In this document: positions 33,234-41,185 of the stretch, piece after piece
Layout of the letters: each line of letters starts with the position of its first letter
Numbering within the stretch: position 1 is the stretch's first letter
From: Planctomycetaceae bacterium
GTDB lineage: Bacteria; Planctomycetota; PLA2
Reading direction: 5' to 3'
Assembly: GCA_011525755.1 (NCBI GenBank)
Contig: WYBS01000014.1
Location: forward strand, 1 to 47,271
Length of the DNA: 47,271 nucleotides
Program-made: the position numbers and the translations under genes
The notes under the pieces: model-generated
The model's database searches: none
What the model was told of the DNA's origin: nothing
Seen by the model: the letters and a program-made list of their open reading frames with translations, nothing else

Positions 33234-34712
33234 ATGAGGGCTTCCGGGGAGACCGAGGCCCGTGGGCGGCCGGGGCCCGCGGGGCGCCGCTTGCGAATCC
33301 TCCCGCTCCTCGCCTGCCTGCTCGCCGCCTGCGGGGACGATGCCGGGACCGCGACGCCCCCCGCGCCCCCCGCGGGCATCGCCTCCGACTTCGCCCGCTG
33401 GCCGGCGGACACGACGGTCCTCCTGCGCCTCCCGCCGCCCGCGCGCGTCGCCGAGGCGCCGGACGGGGCAACGGCTCTCCTCCGCGCGCTCGGCCGCGAG
33501 CCGTCGGAGCTCCAGACGTTCCTCTTCGGCGTGGCGTCGCCCGAGGGCCTCGCCCAGAGAGCCCCCCCCTATGCCGCCCTCACGGCGTCGGGCGGCTGGA
33601 TGCGCGTGCTCATGGCATCCGACATGGCCGCGCTCCGCCGCTCGTTCGAGGGTGCCCTCGGCGACGTCGTTGCGCAGGAGACGGACGGCCTCCTCGTGCT
33701 CTTCCGCGGCACGCTGCCCGGCGAGGGGAGCGAGTCGGCGCTGCCGGCGGGCGACCTCGCGATCCGCGTGCGCCACCACCCGCTCCTCGCGGCGTTCGCG
33801 GAGCCGGGCGACGTCCTCGAGGCGGGCATGGACCTCGGCGGCGCGGGCTTCGACCTGCGCGCGCGCCTCGTGCCCCTCCCCGGCTCCCCCACGCTCGACC
33901 TCCTCGCGCGCGCCGTGCCCGGCGAGGGCGGGCTCGTCGACTACCTCCCGCCGAGCACCTTCCTGCGGATCGAGGCGACGCTGCCTGCCGTCTTCGGGGC
34001 GGCGGGCCTCGCGAAGCGGCTCGCCCGTCATCTCGGCTGCGCCGAGGCGAAGGACAGGGTGATTCTCGAGCGGCTCCTCCGCGAGGCGCTCACCGGCGCG
34101 GATCCCGCGACGGGCCTCGCGATCGGCGTCGAGGCGCGCGGCGGCGGGCTCTCGCTCGTGGTCGCGGCGCGCGATGCGCCGGGCGCCCCGTCGCCGATCC
34201 TCGGCAAGCTCCGCTCCGAGGAGCGCTCCTCCTTCGGCGCGGTCGTCCTCGACCGCCGCGACTCCCCCGCGGGCCGGGGCTGGCTCGCGTGGGTGCCGCA
34301 GGCGGCGCCGCAGCTCGACGACCTGCCCGAGTGCCTCTGGAGCACCGTGGACCTGCTCTCGGACGAGTCCAAGGGCCTCCCGGTCGCGTACGCGGGGTTC
34401 GACGGCTGGTCCGTCGTCGCGATCGGCCCCCGCGCCGATGCGCTCGCCGTCGCGACGAAGGCGCGCCTCGCGGGCGGCTCCTCCCGCACGCCGGGCGCGG
34501 CCGAGCTGCTCCGGCTGCGCGGGAGCCGCGACGGGGAGTACGTGATCGGCGTCGTCGTCGAGCCGGCGGCCCTGGACCTTCCGGCGGCCGACCTGGGGGC
34601 GCTCGTCGCCTCGCTGGGCGGAGTCGAGGGGGCGCGGGGGACGGCGGTCTTCGCGGCGGCGGGATTCCGGGCGGACGGCGCGCTGGAGATCGTCGCCCGC
34701 GGGCTCTACTGA
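33234..34712 (+). CDS. Lipoprotein, DUF3352-like paralog (492 aa)
   Basis: A long Arg-rich n-region (residues 1-22) leads to LLACLLAACGDD with the lipobox cysteine at Cys33. A Pro/Ala/Thr linker follows. The mature part has strand-helix repeats with ADTTVLLRLPPPARVAEAP, GLVDYLPPSTFLRIEATL and GLPVAYAGFDGWSVVAIGP. It resembles the preceding lipoprotein and the exported protein at 13863 in its YLP block and overall plan. It might bind a partner or sense envelope state; there is no evidence for enzymatic activity. It ends 40 bases before a convergent gene. Confidence 0.75.
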   Translation: MRASGETEARGRPGPAGRRLRILPLLACLLAACGDDAGTATPPAPPAGIASDFARWPADTTVLLRLPPPARVAEAPDGATALLRALGREPSELQTFLFGVASPEGLAQRAPPYAALTASGGWMRVLMASDMAALRRSFEGALGDVVAQETDGLLVLFRGTLPGEGSESALPAGDLAIRVRHHPLLAAFAEPGDVLEAGMDLGGAGFDLRARLVPLPGSPTLDLLARAVPGEGGLVDYLPPSTFLRIEATLPAVFGAAGLAKRLARHLGCAEAKDRVILERLLREALTGADPATGLAIGVEARGGGLSLVVAARDAPGAPSPILGKLRSEERSSFGAVVLDRRDSPAGRGWLAWVPQAAPQLDDLPECLWSTVDLLSDESKGLPVAYAGFDGWSVVAIGPRADALAVATKARLAGGSSRTPGAAELLRLRGSRDGEYVIGVVVEPAALDLPAADLGALVASLGGVEGARGTAVFAAAGFRADGALEIVARGLY

Positions 34713-34752
34713 CCCGCTCGCCCGACGCGGCGCCGGCGGAGGCGGGCCCCCC

Positions 34753-35538
34753 CTATTCGATGTCCGTCTCGCCCTCGGCCGGGGGCTCGCGGTCGATCTG
34801 CGCGCTCGCGCGGAAGTGCTCGTCGAGCTTGCCGAACTGCTCCATGAAGTGGTCCCCGATCCCGAGCGCGCGCGAGAGCATCGCGTCGTAGACGAGGTAG
34901 AGCGCGAGGAAGCAGTCCTCGAACCGGCCCATGAAGTCGCGCGCGGCGATCGGGAACGGGTAGCGCGGCTCGAACACCGCGAGCCAGCCCTCGCCCGAGG
35001 CGCGCGAGCTCGCGATCATCCCCTTGAGCGAGAGGAGGCGCGACTCCGTCGGCCCGTCGACGCCGAGGCGGACGAACGTGAGGATCGCGTCGATCTGCTC
35101 CTTGTAGGCATCGTAGACCTGCTGGAGGAGATCGAGCTCCTCGAGACGGCCCACGTGCAGCTCGAGGCCGAGCCCCTCGCGGTCGCAGAAGAACGAGAGG
35201 TCGAACTCGGCGACGTGGCGGCCGCGGCCGCTGCTCGAGCGAAGGTGCGGGAAGCCGGGGCCCTTCACCTCGTTCGGGCGCAGGCCGTAGAGCGCGCAGC
35301 GGAGCCGCTCCGCGTCGCCCTCGCTCCGCTTCGGGTCGCGGAAGAGCTTCGAGAAGGTGAACGGATCGGTCTCGTACACATCCGACACGACCTCGAGGCA
35401 TCCGCTGATCAGCGTGCGGAGCTTCGGATGGATGTGCGTGCGGATCAGGCGGAACCGGAAGTCGAGGTCCTCCTCGGCGAAGATGTCCTCGTAGTACTCC
35501 GGGAAGACGACGTCGTCGTACCTCTCACCATCCGACAT
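34753..35538 (-). CDS. Cytoplasmic protein of unknown function (261 aa)
   Basis: The start is taken as the ATG at 35538 because TAGAAT ends 10 bases before it. The more distal ATG at 35550 overlaps that box and would be outside the transcript. The protein has no signal peptide. It is acidic at the start (VVFPEYYEDIFAEEDLDFRF) and contains LKGMIASSRASGEGW, YPFPIAARDFMGRFEDCFLALYL and a charged tail ending ETDIE. Helices predominate. I recognise no domain. The neighbouring lipoprotein gene at 35587 is on the same strand upstream with a 48-base gap, but each has its own box. Confidence 0.7.
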   Translation of the reverse strand: MSDGERYDDVVFPEYYEDIFAEEDLDFRFRLIRTHIHPKLRTLISGCLEVVSDVYETDPFTFSKLFRDPKRSEGDAERLRCALYGLRPNEVKGPGFPHLRSSSGRGRHVAEFDLSFFCDREGLGLELHVGRLEELDLLQQVYDAYKEQIDAILTFVRLGVDGPTESRLLSLKGMIASSRASGEGWLAVFEPRYPFPIAARDFMGRFEDCFLALYLVYDAMLSRALGIGDHFMEQFGKLDEHFRASAQIDREPPAEGETDIE

Positions 35539-35548
35539 GTCGTGGTGC

Positions 35549-35554
35549 ATTCTA
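35549..35554 (-). promoter_or_regulatory. -10 box TAGAAT, 10 bases before ATG
   Basis: Minus-strand box for the 261-aa protein; its last bases form part of the alternative ATG at 35550. Confidence 0.55.
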
Positions 35555-35586
35555 GGGGTGCCGGGGGGTCACTCCTAGCTTCGTCG

Positions 35587-36234
35587 TCACGGCCCCGCGG
35601 CTTGAGCGTCGACCTCGACGTAACCGTCGATCGCCGCGGGCGTTCCGTCGTCGTCGACCCCGACGAGGAACCCGATCCGCCCGTTCGCGGTCTCGACCGT
35701 CACGGGCATGTCTCCGCGACGGAGGACGCCTCGTTCGTCTGCCGCGAGGGGGAGCAGGAGATGCTCGCCGTCAGGGAGCGATCGCCCGTCCGGGAGGACG
35801 AGCCGCGCGGGCGCGAGCAATTCCGGAACCTCGAGGCGGAGGGGAAGTGCGGGGAGGAGGAGGCAGCCGCGCGGGAGGTCCGCGGTCACGCGGATGCCTT
35901 CGGCGTCGAGGAAGACGTAGGCGACGGTCGCGGGGTCCGGCGGCCGCCCCGCCTCGTAGAGAGCGACCCCGGCGTAGGGGAAGCGGCAGGAGAGGCGCCC
36001 CGCGGGATCCCGCCAGACCGCGGAGATCGACTTGAGGTCGGGCGAGACGACGATCTCCTCGAGCGTGCCGGAGTCCGCGCGGAGCTCCGGCGGCTTGTCG
36101 GGATCCGCGCCGCCGAGGCGCCGGAACCGGACGCGCACGCCGCCCGCCTCGGGCGCCGCGGAGATCTCCGCGTCCGCCGGGCGCGTGCCGGTGCACGCCG
36201 CGAGAATCGGGAGAAGTGCCAACGCCGCGCGCAC
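35587..36234 (-). CDS. Small lipoprotein of unknown function (215 aa)
   Basis: The GTG at 36234 gives MRAALALLPILAACTGT with the lipobox cysteine at Cys14. The mature part is beta-rich (GVRVRFRRLGG, LEEIVVSPDLKSISAVWRD, VAYVFLDAEGIRVTADLP, ARLVLPDGRSLPDGEHLLLP), like one or two Ig-like or carboxypeptidase-regulatory sandwiches. No catalytic residues are evident. TAGCCT lies 7 bases before the GTG. It is divergent from the 65-aa gene, and their -10 boxes overlap. Confidence 0.75.
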   Translation of the reverse strand: MRAALALLPILAACTGTRPADAEISAAPEAGGVRVRFRRLGGADPDKPPELRADSGTLEEIVVSPDLKSISAVWRDPAGRLSCRFPYAGVALYEAGRPPDPATVAYVFLDAEGIRVTADLPRGCLLLPALPLRLEVPELLAPARLVLPDGRSLPDGEHLLLPLAADERGVLRRGDMPVTVETANGRIGFLVGVDDDGTPAAIDGYVEVDAQAAGP

Positions 36235-36241
36235 GACGGAG

Positions 36242-36251
36242 AGGCTATCAT
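36242..36251. promoter_or_regulatory. Overlapping divergent -10 boxes
   Basis: On the minus strand TAGCCT (36247-36242), preceded by TGA, serves the lipoprotein. On the plus strand TATCAT (36246-36251) is placed to serve the 65-aa gene. The two boxes share two bases, so the promoters cannot both be melted independently. Confidence 0.5.
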
Positions 36252-36284
36252 GGTCGCGACCGCGACCCGCGCCCCGGAGCGTAC

Positions 36285-36482
36285 ATGCGCACTCCCGCCG
36301 ACCGGCTGCAGCAGATCGAGAACCTCCTCGACGTGATCGGGCATCTCGAGCTCGAGCCGCAGGCGTCGGTCCAGCTCGAGTCCGACCTGCTCATGGCCTA
36401 CTCGCTCGTGCAGATCGAGAAGCACCTGGCCGAGATCAAGGAGCGGCACGGTAACCCGCTCGGCTTCCCGCAGCGGTCGTAG
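36285..36482 (+). CDS. Small helical protein (65 aa)
   Basis: The ATG at 36285 has GGAG five bases upstream. The product MRTPADRLQQIENLLDVIG continues as two amphipathic helices (LEPQASVQLESDLLMAYSLVQIEKHLAEIKE is the core, given here in pieces: QASVQLESDL, AYSLVQIEKHL). It is soluble and Leu-rich and may dimerise. No known family is recognised. The upstream extension to 36216 is Arg-rich and overlaps the promoter, so it is rejected. Confidence 0.6.
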   Translation: MRTPADRLQQIENLLDVIGHLELEPQASVQLESDLLMAYSLVQIEKHLAEIKERHGNPLGFPQRS

Positions 36483-36512
36483 CGGGAGCGCCGCCTCAAA
36501 GCGCAAACGCGC

Positions 36513-36546
36513 GAGGCCGGGCCCCGGCTTCCCGGAACCCGGCCTC
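36513..36546. terminator. 9-bp hairpin between the small gene and glnA
   Basis: GAGGCCGGG (36513-36521) and CCCGGCCTC (36538-36546) are perfectly complementary. It lies between the stop at 36482 and the glnA stop at 36564 and can serve both strands. Confidence 0.6.
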
Positions 36547-36563
36547 TCGGCGAGCCGCGACGC

Positions 36564-37979
36564 CTACGCGTCGAAGTACATCGTGAACTCGTGCGGGTGC
36601 GGGCGGAGCGCGATCGCGTCCACCTCGTTCTCGCGCTTGTAGGAGATCCATGCCTCGATGAGGTCCATCGTGAACACGTCCCCGCGGAGGAGGAAGTCGT
36701 GGTCCCGCTCCAGCGCGCCGAGCGCGGCCGTGAGGCTCCCGGGCGCCGAGGGAATCTCCTTCAGGATCTCCGGCGGCAGGTCGTAGATGTTCTTGTCCAT
36801 CGGGCTGCCGGGGCTGATCTTGTTCTGGATCCCGTCGAGCCCCGCCATCATGATCGCCGCGAAGGCGAGGTAGGGGTTGCAGGACGGGTCGGGGCAGCGG
36901 AACTCGAACCGCTTCGCCTTCGGCGACGGGCTGTAGGTCGGGATGCGGATCGCGGCTGACCGGTTGCGCGAGCTGTAGGCGAGGTTGACCGGGGCCTCGT
37001 AGCCCGGCACGAGCCGGCGGTAGCTGTTCGTCGTCGGATTCGTGAACGCGAGGAGCGACGGCGCGTGGCGGAGGATCCCGCCGATCGCCCAGAGCGCCTC
37101 CTGCGAGAGGTTCGCGTAGCCGTCGCCGAAGAAGAGGTTCTTGTCGCCCTTCCAGAGGCTGAAGTGGCAGTGCATGCCCGAGCCGTTGTCGCCGTAGAGC
37201 GGCTTCGGCATGAACGTCGCCGTCATCCCGCGCTGGCGCGCGACGTTCTTCACGATGTATTTGTACTTCATCATCTTGTCCGCCATCTGCACGAGCGGAC
37301 TGAAGCGCATGTCGATCTCGCACTGGCCGGCGGTCGCGACCTCGTGGTGCTGCGCCTCGACCTCGATCCCCGCCTCGATCATCGTGAGCATCATCGCGGC
37401 GCGGATGTCCTGGAGCTGGTCGTTCGGCGGGACGGGGAAGTAGCCGGCCTTCGGGCCGATCTTGTAGCCGAGGTTCCTCCCGTCCTCCGCGCGGCCGGTG
37501 TTCCAGTGCCCCTCGCGGCTGTCGATCCGGTAGGAGGCGTGGTTGATGCCGCCCTCGTAGCTGATGTGGTCGAAGAGGAAGAACTCCGCCTCGGGACCGA
37601 AGAAGGCGGTGTCCGCGATCCCGGTGGACTTGAGGTAGGCCTCGGCGTTCCGGGCGATGTTCCGCGGCGCGCGCTCGTAGGGCTGCCGCGTGATGCAGTC
37701 GAGCACGTTGCAGCTGATCACGAGCGTCGGGTGCTCGAAGAAGGGATCGATCCAGGCCGTGGTCGGGTCGGGGACGACGATCATGTCGCTCTGGTCGATC
37801 GTCTTCCATCCACGGATCGACGAGCCGTCGAATCCGAGCCCGTCCTCGAACGTGTCCACGCTGACCGCCTCGATCGGCACCGAGAAGTGCTGCCACGTCC
37901 CGAGGAGATCGGCGAAGCGCAGATCGACCGACTTCACACCCTTTTCGCGCGCGAGCGCCAGCACATCCGACGGAGTCAT
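36564..37979 (-). CDS. glnA: Glutamine synthetase type I (471 aa)
   Basis: This enzyme makes glutamine from glutamate, ammonia and ATP, the main entry of ammonia into metabolism. The length is typical of GSI. Signatures include FDGSSIRGW (49-57), GPEAEFFLF, the [10 protein letters not shown] block, [17 protein letters not shown] and [19 protein letters not shown]. The regulatory tyrosine is present as Tyr399 in NIYDLP, so the enzyme belongs to the group that can be adenylylated (GSI-beta). The ATG at 37979 has a GAGGTGA ribosome-binding site that overlaps the stop of the PII gene, so the two are co-transcribed. Confidence 0.97.
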   Translation of the reverse strand: MTPSDVLALAREKGVKSVDLRFADLLGTWQHFSVPIEAVSVDTFEDGLGFDGSSIRGWKTIDQSDMIVVPDPTTAWIDPFFEHPTLVISCNVLDCITRQPYERAPRNIARNAEAYLKSTGIADTAFFGPEAEFFLFDHISYEGGINHASYRIDSREGHWNTGRAEDGRNLGYKIGPKAGYFPVPPNDQLQDIRAAMMLTMIEAGIEVEAQHHEVATAGQCEIDMRFSPLVQMADKMMKYKYIVKNVARQRGMTATFMPKPLYGDNGSGMHCHFSLWKGDKNLFFGDGYANLSQEALWAIGGILRHAPSLLAFTNPTTNSYRRLVPGYEAPVNLAYSSRNRSAAIRIPTYSPSPKAKRFEFRCPDPSCNPYLAFAAIMMAGLDGIQNKISPGSPMDKNIYDLPPEILKEIPSAPGSLTAALGALERDHDFLLRGDVFTMDLIEAWISYKRENEVDAIALRPHPHEFTMYFDA

Positions 37980-37991
37980 CTTGGTTTCACC

Positions 37992-38309
37992 TCAGATCGC
38001 ATCCGGCCCGCGCTCGCCCGTGCGAATGCGGACCACATCCAGGAGTTCCGTGAGAAAGATCTTCCCGAAGCCGGAGGCCTCTTCCGCGGAGAGCTGGCCC
38101 GCGCGCGTGATCGCGTCGACGGTCGGTTTCACGAAGTTCTCGTTGACCGCGATCTCGAGCCTTACCTTCGGAGCCAGTTCCGGGCCGCCGGGGCCGCGGA
38201 ACACCCCGCGGCACTCGGTGACCGTCATCCGGAAGACCTCGGCTTCGCCGAGCGCCGCCGCGACTGCATCGAGCCGCTCGGGTGCGAGGACCGCCGTGAC
38301 GAGTTTCAC
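37992..38309 (-). CDS. glnB: PII-type nitrogen regulator with shortened T-loop (105 aa)
   Basis: PII proteins sense 2-oxoglutarate and ATP/ADP and bind target proteins with their T-loop. The core is conserved: FRMTVTECRG (26-35), PKVRLEIAVNENFV, FGKIF (81-85) and the C-terminal signature RIRTGERGPDAI (94-105). The T-loop, which normally has about 21 residues between the KG and PKVKIEI marks and carries the uridylylated Tyr51, is only about 11 residues here and has no tyrosine (VFRGPGGPELA). The B-loop is slightly longer than usual. The GTG start at 38309 is followed directly by KLVTAVLAPERL. A degenerate -10 box GAGGAT lies 8 bases before it. It is in the glnA operon. Confidence 0.88.
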   Translation of the reverse strand: MKLVTAVLAPERLDAVAAALGEAEVFRMTVTECRGVFRGPGGPELAPKVRLEIAVNENFVKPTVDAITRAGQLSAEEASGFGKIFLTELLDVVRIRTGERGPDAI

Positions 38310-38478
38310 CGGGCCCTATCCTCGCCCACGGCGCGGCCGAAGCCAGCGCCGCGAAAAGCCGGTGTCCAGCTTCGATGCGGCATCTATCTCCTTACCCGGA
38401 GAGAGCTTACGACTCCCCTCCCCCCATGAACCGGGTCAATCGGGGCATGAAAACGGCGCAAAGCCCGGCTGGCGGGGA

Positions 38479-38487
38479 TGCTACGAT
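38479..38487 (+). promoter_or_regulatory. Extended -10 box TGCTACGAT, 9 bases before ATG
   Basis: TGC plus TACGAT (38482-38487) lies 9 bases before the glgC start and supports ATG 38497 over longer frames. Confidence 0.6.
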
Positions 38488-38496
38488 CCCGCCCCG

Positions 38497-39756
38497 ATGC
38501 GGCGGCGGGTACTCGGCATGATCCTCGCGGGGGGTCGGGGGGAGCGGCTGAAGCCGCTCACGCTCTACCGCTCGAAGCCGGCCGTCCCCTTCGGGGGCAT
38601 CTACCGGATCATCGATTTCGTCCTCTCCAACTTCATCAACTCGGGGATCAAGTCGATCTACGTCCTCACCCAGTTCAAGAGCCAGTCCCTCGCGGAGCAC
38701 ATCGAGCGCGCGTGGGGCGGCACGAACCGGCGCGCGGACAACTTCATCATCTCCGTGCCCGCGCAGATGCAGACGCCAGGCGAGGTCTGGTACGAGGGGA
38801 CCGCCGACGCGATCTGGCAGAACATGAACCTGATCCACGACACGGCGCCCGACCTCGTCTGCATCTTCGGCGGCGACCACATCTACTTCATGGACATCTC
38901 GCAGATGATGCGGGAGCACCTCGGCCGCGCCGCGGACGTGACGATCGCGGCGATCCCCGTGCCCCGGGAGGAGGCCGACCGCTTCGGCGTCATCGAGGCG
39001 GCGCCGGACGGCAGGGTGAAGGCCTTCCACGAGAAGGTGAAGGACGCGCCCACCCTCCCCTCGGACCCCTCCCGGTGCTACGCCAGCATGGGGAACTACG
39101 TCTTCAGCCGGAAGATCCTCGAGGAGATGCTCGCGCGCGACGCGAGGGATGCCGACTCGAGCCACGACTTCGGCCGCGACATCCTGCCGCGGATGGTCAA
39201 GGAGGGGCGCGCGATCTTCGCCTACGACTTCGCGTCGAACCGGGTCCCGGGGCAGGAGGGGCGGCCGAACACGTACTGGCGCGACGTCGGGACGGTCGAG
39301 GCGTACTACGAGGCGTGCCTCGACCTCAAGCAGGTCGTGCCGCAGCTCGACCTGTACAACCGCGACTGGCCGATCAACACGAACGCGTCGAGCGCCCCGC
39401 CGGCGAAGTTCGTCGCCGGCGCGACGGGGACGAGCGGCGAGGCGTACCAGAGCATCCTCGGCTCGGGCTGCATCCTCTCCAGCGGCATCGTCAAGGACAG
39501 CGTCCTCGGCCGGAACATCCGCATCCACAGCGGCGTCGAGGTCACGGATTCGGTCCTCTTCGACGGCGTCGTGGTCGAGCGGAACTGCAAGGTGCGCCGC
39601 GCGATCATCGACAAGGACGTCCGGCTTCCGTCGGGCACGCACGTGGGCCTCGACGCCGACGCGGACCGCGCGCGCGGATGGACGGTCACCGAGACCGGCA
39701 TCACGGTCGTCCCGAAGCAGCCTTCGGTGAGGCCGATCACGACGATGGACCTCTGA
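38497..39756 (+). CDS. glgC: Glucose-1-phosphate adenylyltransferase (419 aa)
   Basis: GlgC makes ADP-glucose, the donor for glycogen. The nucleotidyltransferase motif GMILAGGRGERLKPLT (7-22) and RSKPAVPFGG follow the usual order, then DFVLSNFINSGI, GTADAIWQN, FGGDHIYFMD and YWRDVGTVEAYYEA. The C-terminal third holds left-handed beta-helix repeats (LGSGCILSSGIVKDSVLGRNIRIHS in pieces: SGCILSSG, DSVLGRNIRIHSG, VTDSVLF). Length is normal. No glgA or glgB is adjacent. Start fixed by the extended -10 box. Confidence 0.96.
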   Translation: MRRRVLGMILAGGRGERLKPLTLYRSKPAVPFGGIYRIIDFVLSNFINSGIKSIYVLTQFKSQSLAEHIERAWGGTNRRADNFIISVPAQMQTPGEVWYEGTADAIWQNMNLIHDTAPDLVCIFGGDHIYFMDISQMMREHLGRAADVTIAAIPVPREEADRFGVIEAAPDGRVKAFHEKVKDAPTLPSDPSRCYASMGNYVFSRKILEEMLARDARDADSSHDFGRDILPRMVKEGRAIFAYDFASNRVPGQEGRPNTYWRDVGTVEAYYEACLDLKQVVPQLDLYNRDWPINTNASSAPPAKFVAGATGTSGEAYQSILGSGCILSSGIVKDSVLGRNIRIHSGVEVTDSVLFDGVVVERNCKVRRAIIDKDVRLPSGTHVGLDADADRARGWTVTETGITVVPKQPSVRPITTMDL

Positions 39757-39773
39757 GACTGAGGGGAGGGGGT

Positions 39774-39799
39774 CCCGCCTCCGCCAAGGCCTCGGCGGG
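39774..39799. repeat. Inverted repeat between glgC and the PaaK-like gene
   Basis: CCCGCC (39774-39779) and GGCGGG (39794-39799) flank TCCGCCAAGGCCTC, which has its own partial symmetry (CCGCC/GGCGG, AAGGCCT). The look is of a REP-type palindromic unit. It may also end glgC transcription. Confidence 0.4.
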
Positions 39800-39824
39800 C
39801 AAGCCGGGGGCGCGACGCGTGCGA

Positions 39825-39830
39825 TAGGAT
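39825..39830 (+). promoter_or_regulatory. -10 box TAGGAT, 9 bases before ATG
   Basis: Leaderless-type box for the PaaK-like gene at 39840. Confidence 0.55.
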
Positions 39831-39839
39831 GCGCCCCGG

Positions 39840-41150
39840 ATGGTCTCCGCCGCGGGCTGGCAGTCGCTCCGTTCGAGATGGCGGAACGCGTTCCGCACGC
39901 CCGAGGAGCTCGCGGCGAGGAACCTCGCGCGGTTCCGGCAGCGGCTCGCGTGGACGGCGGAGCGCTCCCCCCGCTACGGCGACATCTGCCGCGAGCGCGG
40001 GATCGATCCCCGCGTCGCGCGCCCGGAGGATCTGCCGGTCCTCACGAAGCGGGAGCTGATCGCGGACTTCGACCGGATCTGCACGCGGCCGGAGGTGCGG
40101 AAGGCGGGGGTGCACGCGTTCCTCGGCGGATCGCGCGACCCGAAGGAGCTCTTCCTCGGCCGGTACCACGTCGTCCACTCCTCGGGCACCTCCGGCGAGG
40201 TGTGCGCGGTCGCCTACAACCGGCGCGAGTGGATGTTCTCGACCGCGCACTTCACGCGCGTCGCCCGGCCCGGCCTCGCGCGCCGGCTCGCGTTCGTCGG
40301 CGCGGCGAACGGCCACTTCGCCGCGGTGGCGCTCGCGACCGCGCCGGTCTCGCGGGTCGCGAGCCTCCTCTACCGGACGCGCGCGTTCCACGTGAACCTC
40401 CCGATGCCGGAGATCCTCCGCGGGCTCGAGGCGTTCGACCCGAGGGTGCTCGTCGGGTACGCGGGCGCGCTGCGCATGCTCGCCGAGGCGAAGCGAAGAG
40501 GCGAGGTGCGGCTCCGCCCGCGGGTCATCGTGAGCAGCGGCGAGGTGCTGCTCCCCGCGGACCGCGCGCTGCTGAAGGAGACCTTCGACGTGCCGGTCCG
40601 CAACCTCTACGCGTCGACGGAGCACCTCTACATGGCCGTGGATCTCCCGGAGCGGGAGGGCGAGGGGATGTACCTGCTCGAGGACGACCTGATCTTCGAG
40701 CTCAGGGACGACTGCACGCTCGTCACGAACCTCTTCAACCGGACGGTACCGCTCTTCCGCTACCGGATGGACGACGTGCTGCGGCCGGCGGGGCGGTGCG
40801 CCGGGCCGTACCGGGTCGTCGAGACGCTCGTCGGCCGGCGCGAGCACGCGCCCGTCTTCGTGAACGCGAAGGGCGTGAGGGACTCGATCCACCCGATCGT
40901 GCTCGCGGAGTTCTACGTGAAGGGGGTGAAGGCCTTCCAGTTCCGGCTGACGGGCGATGAGTCGTTCCGATTCCTCTGGCAGGCGGAGGAGGGGGTCGAC
41001 GCGGGGGAGGTGGAGGAGGCGGCCAGGGCGCGCCTGCGCGTGCTCCTCGAGGAGAAGGGCATGGGGAACGTGCGACTCACGCTCGAGCGCGTGCCCGCGC
41101 TCATGCCCGACCCGGAGACGGGCAAGTTCCGCCTGGTCGTGCCGGCGTAG
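39840..41150 (+). CDS. PaaK/CapK-like adenylate-forming enzyme (436 aa)
   Basis: Enzymes of this family activate a carboxylic acid with ATP. The nucleotide loop is HSSGTSGE (113-120), followed by the AMP-binding-domain features RVIVSSGEVLLPADRALL, VRNLYASTEH and LVTNLFNRTVPLFRYRMDD. The C-terminal lid (GKFRLVVP) is short. Helical leader residues resemble phenylacetate-CoA ligase relatives (CapK) found in polysaccharide and natural-product clusters. The acid is unknown. It is convergent with the PAP2 gene and may belong functionally with the amide-ligase genes beyond it, which is inference. Confidence 0.82.
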   Translation: MVSAAGWQSLRSRWRNAFRTPEELAARNLARFRQRLAWTAERSPRYGDICRERGIDPRVARPEDLPVLTKRELIADFDRICTRPEVRKAGVHAFLGGSRDPKELFLGRYHVVHSSGTSGEVCAVAYNRREWMFSTAHFTRVARPGLARRLAFVGAANGHFAAVALATAPVSRVASLLYRTRAFHVNLPMPEILRGLEAFDPRVLVGYAGALRMLAEAKRRGEVRLRPRVIVSSGEVLLPADRALLKETFDVPVRNLYASTEHLYMAVDLPEREGEGMYLLEDDLIFELRDDCTLVTNLFNRTVPLFRYRMDDVLRPAGRCAGPYRVVETLVGRREHAPVFVNAKGVRDSIHPIVLAEFYVKGVKAFQFRLTGDESFRFLWQAEEGVDAGEVEEAARARLRVLLEEKGMGNVRLTLERVPALMPDPETGKFRLVVPA

Positions 41151-41185
41151 GCCGGGGGCGCGGACCGGGGGTCAACCGGGGACCT

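Noticed and set aside
38340-38380. A sigma-54 type promoter before the PII gene (TGGACACC...TTCGC)
   Set aside because: The GG-to-GC spacing is 13 bases, not the required 10.
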